Source: Selaginella tamariscina
Taxonomy: Eukaryota; Streptophyta; Lycopodiopsida; Selaginellales; Selaginellaceae
DNA: 64,000 bases
Direction: 5' to 3'
NCBI GenBank assembly: GCA_003024785.1
Contig: PUQB01000192.1
Span: 190,962 to 254,961, forward strand
In this document: positions 62,056-64,000 of the stretch, piece after piece
Position numbering within the stretch: position 1 is the first letter of the stretch
How the letters are laid out: every line of letters begins with the position of its first letter
Translations under genes and position numbers: made by a program
The notes under the pieces: model-generated
Told to the model about the DNA's origin: nothing
The model's input: only the letters and a program-made list of their open reading frames with translations
Databases searched by the model: none

Positions 62056-63030
62056 CTAATGGAAAAGACCAGACAAATAACGCTCCGGGTGGGTCATTTT
62101 GTCTTTGTACCATCTGCACAATCTCTCTAGGGTCCCGTCCTGCCACTCGCCGTAATCGAAACCGGCCGAGGTGGTAGACGGAGAGGGAGGAGGACGTGGA
62201 TAAGCCTTTGACATCTGATGGAGGAACTCGGGACCGCAGTACTTGTACGGGTTAGTGCGCTCAAATCCCACCAGATCATTTTTTCGCTAACCTTCCACAA
62301 CAGACTGGCGGGAATAACCTCATCCGACGAGGAGAAGCGAACAAAGTGCTGCCTCTCCTCATCAAACCTGAACTGGTAATTCTTCTCACGTTGCACCGTC
62401 TCCCTGTCGAGAGGCTGTGCATCGAAGCGGAGCTTCATATAAGACTCATAAACCAGCTCCAGCGGTATATATGGCATCCCTTTGTAAGTGTGCCCGTTTG
62501 GGCAAGGCACACATAGGGGATCCACGCATACCACATCCTCTGGAGAAGAAGAAGGGGCTGTCGCACAGCCAGACATTAACAGGACGCTCTCTATTGCTTC
62601 GGACGGAATTAATCACGTAAATCAGCGTGCAAGGTCCACCAGGAAGCGCTCGTAGAACTCCCTGTTGCCAGTCACAAATATGACATTCGGTTGGTCAAAT
62701 GATGCTGCTCTGTATGCACCGGCCCGAGAGCCAGAGATCGGGATTTTCTGTCTCCAGCCCCTTGTATGCAGTAAAAGCAAAGCTTGGAAAGTCATCGTAC
62801 ATGCCTTCCAGCCTCTCTTCCTCTTCCTGTGGAGCTCTACAGTGTACAATAGGCCCTTGGACTTCTGCCTCTTCACCCATGAACCCAATGCTGAACTCTC
62901 CTCTTTTGCGGCTGCTTCCATTACCTGGTATACTGCCCAATCGCATATGTACTTCATCTCTTCCTCCCTACCTTATCCCTTCCTTAAATCACTCATTAAA
63001 AAGGTGTTTCACACCATACCTTTAGCAAAC
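62056..63030 (-). pseudogene. Unknown host gene remnant
   Basis: Protein-like stretches in several minus-strand frames. They are MKYICDWAVYQVMEAAAKE (from 62,957), EEERLEGMYDDFPSFAFTAY with KGLETENPDLWLSGR (about 62,815-62,715), and NVIFVTGNREFYERFLVDLA (62,690-62,630). Next come VCVDPLCVPCPNGHTYKGMP with YIPLELVYESYMKLRFDAQPL (62,530-62,410), and NPYKYCGPEFLHQMSKAYP with FDYGEWQDGTLERLCRWYKD (62,255-62,095). Composition is unlike the transposons. Frame changes occur about every 200 bases; whether they are introns or indels is unclear. I do not recognise the family. Confidence 0.45.
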
Positions 63031-63049
63031 TATATTTAAAATAAAACTT

Positions 63050-63450
63050 TGTCACCCCAATTCAGGTGGCCATGGTGGGATAACGACGACCTCGCTTGCT
63101 CATGAGGTTATTTCCAATAACCCCTTGAGCAGATCGTTATCCTGTTCATAAAGGGGCGTGGTGTAGTCAAATTCATGATTGAACTAATATAACATATAAG
63201 AGCATAAGTATATAGGCATGCTATATATATCAATCATATTATAAATGATATGCAACTTAAACACATATGACAATTACATGCATGAAATGAATACACGAAG
63301 TTCAGTGTGATGCATATCAACGCGTGTGGCACGCACGCGCACACACACACATACCAATGATATCTGCAACATGACGACCATCTGTGAAGCCACCAGTAGC
63401 CTTGTAAAAGAAGGTTTATCCATAAGGGAAGATCACTTGCTGGCGACTAG
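63050..63450 (-). other. Candidate exons, one GDSL-esterase-like
   Basis: The minus strand at about 63,430-63,355 gives QQVIFPYG, a stop, then TFFYKATGGFTDGRHVADIIG ahead of a CACACA tract. This resembles the 'PYGETFF..PTGRFSDGR...DFI' block near the N-terminus of plant GDSL esterases/lipases. About 63,170-63,055 reads EFDYTTPLYEQDNDLLKGLL and, after a stop, EVVVIPPWPPELG, not assigned. Both contain stops, so a decayed gene is likely. Confidence 0.35.
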
Positions 63451-64000
63451 ATTGTAAATAATAGTGTTTATATATATATTATACATATATAATGCCTCCC
63501 CGTTATTTGTTATTACTAAATATTATAGTGTTTAAATATCCTACCTTGAAATTACATTATCATTAATATATTTTGTAATTATTATTTCTTACATAAAATT
63601 AAAACACATGCATATTAAATTTTCAAATGGTGAAGCATAACTTAATTTCATCTTAACACACACACACACAAATAAATTATTTCACAATTTAAATAAATTA
63701 AGACTTTAAATTGTCAGATAACTTTTGACATATAATTTAAATAAACACATGTATTGACTAAAACCTAATCCATCCATTATTAACATATTTTAATTTGTTT
63801 TATACTTATAATTTCTTTTAATAAAATTTAAACTATTCAATCCAAACATTTGCATTAGGATACTATTATGATATTCAAAACTTTTATTATTATTATTATT
63901 ATAAAAAATTAAAGCTGAAATTAAATTTAAGTTATTCAATTATGATATGTACATAAAATATATTGCATTATCATATTTTAAACCACAGTACGAATTCCCC
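63450..64000. other. AT-rich end region, no gene seen
   Basis: Very AT-rich sequence with a (CA)n tract at 63,655-63,669 and (TTA)n at 63,882-63,902. Nothing codes convincingly on either strand. Confidence 0.5.

Overview
This looks like nuclear DNA of a streptophyte plant (land plant or charophyte-grade alga; the species cannot be told). The signs are plant-type TTTAGGG interstitial telomere repeats, a PLS-type pentatricopeptide-repeat gene remnant, a glyoxal/galactose-oxidase C-terminal exon, GT-AG introns, and chromovirus-like Ty3 LTR retrotransposons with an initiator-tRNA-Met type primer-binding site. Almost everything from 1 to about 55,300 is transposable elements nested in one another; only the last 9 kb looks like eroded single-copy genic DNA.

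Layout. 1-6,158: Ty3 protease remnant, a long LTR-like repeat (family C), a pol-less gag/coiled-coil LTR element (B1) and a pol fragment. 6,159-11,763: complete-ended Ty3 chromovirus E (minus strand, TSD GTAAA). 11,769-13,360: rearranged family C sequence. 13,371-48,725: one minus-strand Ty3 element, R1, split by insertions. Its 3' LTR holds the complete-ended Ty3 element F (13,972-17,702, TSD TTAGG). Its pol gene is split by the DNA transposon T1 (19,626 to about 45,535), and T1 is split by a second, complete copy of the same family, T2 (29,660-44,321, TSD ATT). 48,726-51,790: B2, an inverted second copy of the B family. 51,848 to about 55,300: Ty3 element R2, same family as R1, 5' truncated. 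55,300-64,000: microsatellites, broken host exons, a tRNA-like head with tandem repeats, and AT-rich DNA.

The most interesting object is the T1/T2 family. T2 is 14.66 kb with imperfect terminal inverted repeats of about 27 bp. It carries two outward-pointing gene blocks. On the left (minus strand) are a ParB-like/SAM-methyltransferase-like gene and an FCP1/NIF-type HAD phosphatase gene. On the right (plus strand) is a roughly 930-codon DUF7869-like protein with RNase-H-fold transposase-like acidic motifs. Just upstream of each block lies an array of the 18-bp perfect palindrome GGCGGGATTAATCCCGCC. The two arrays are separated by AT-rich, microsatellite and telomere-repeat DNA. I infer a self-encoded system in which the arrays are binding or modification sites for one of the element's own proteins.

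Most reading frames here are broken by 1-5 base indels, including between the otherwise near-identical T1 and T2. Some of this may be uncorrected long-read error rather than decay, so 'pseudogene' calls inside recent elements should be read with that in mind.
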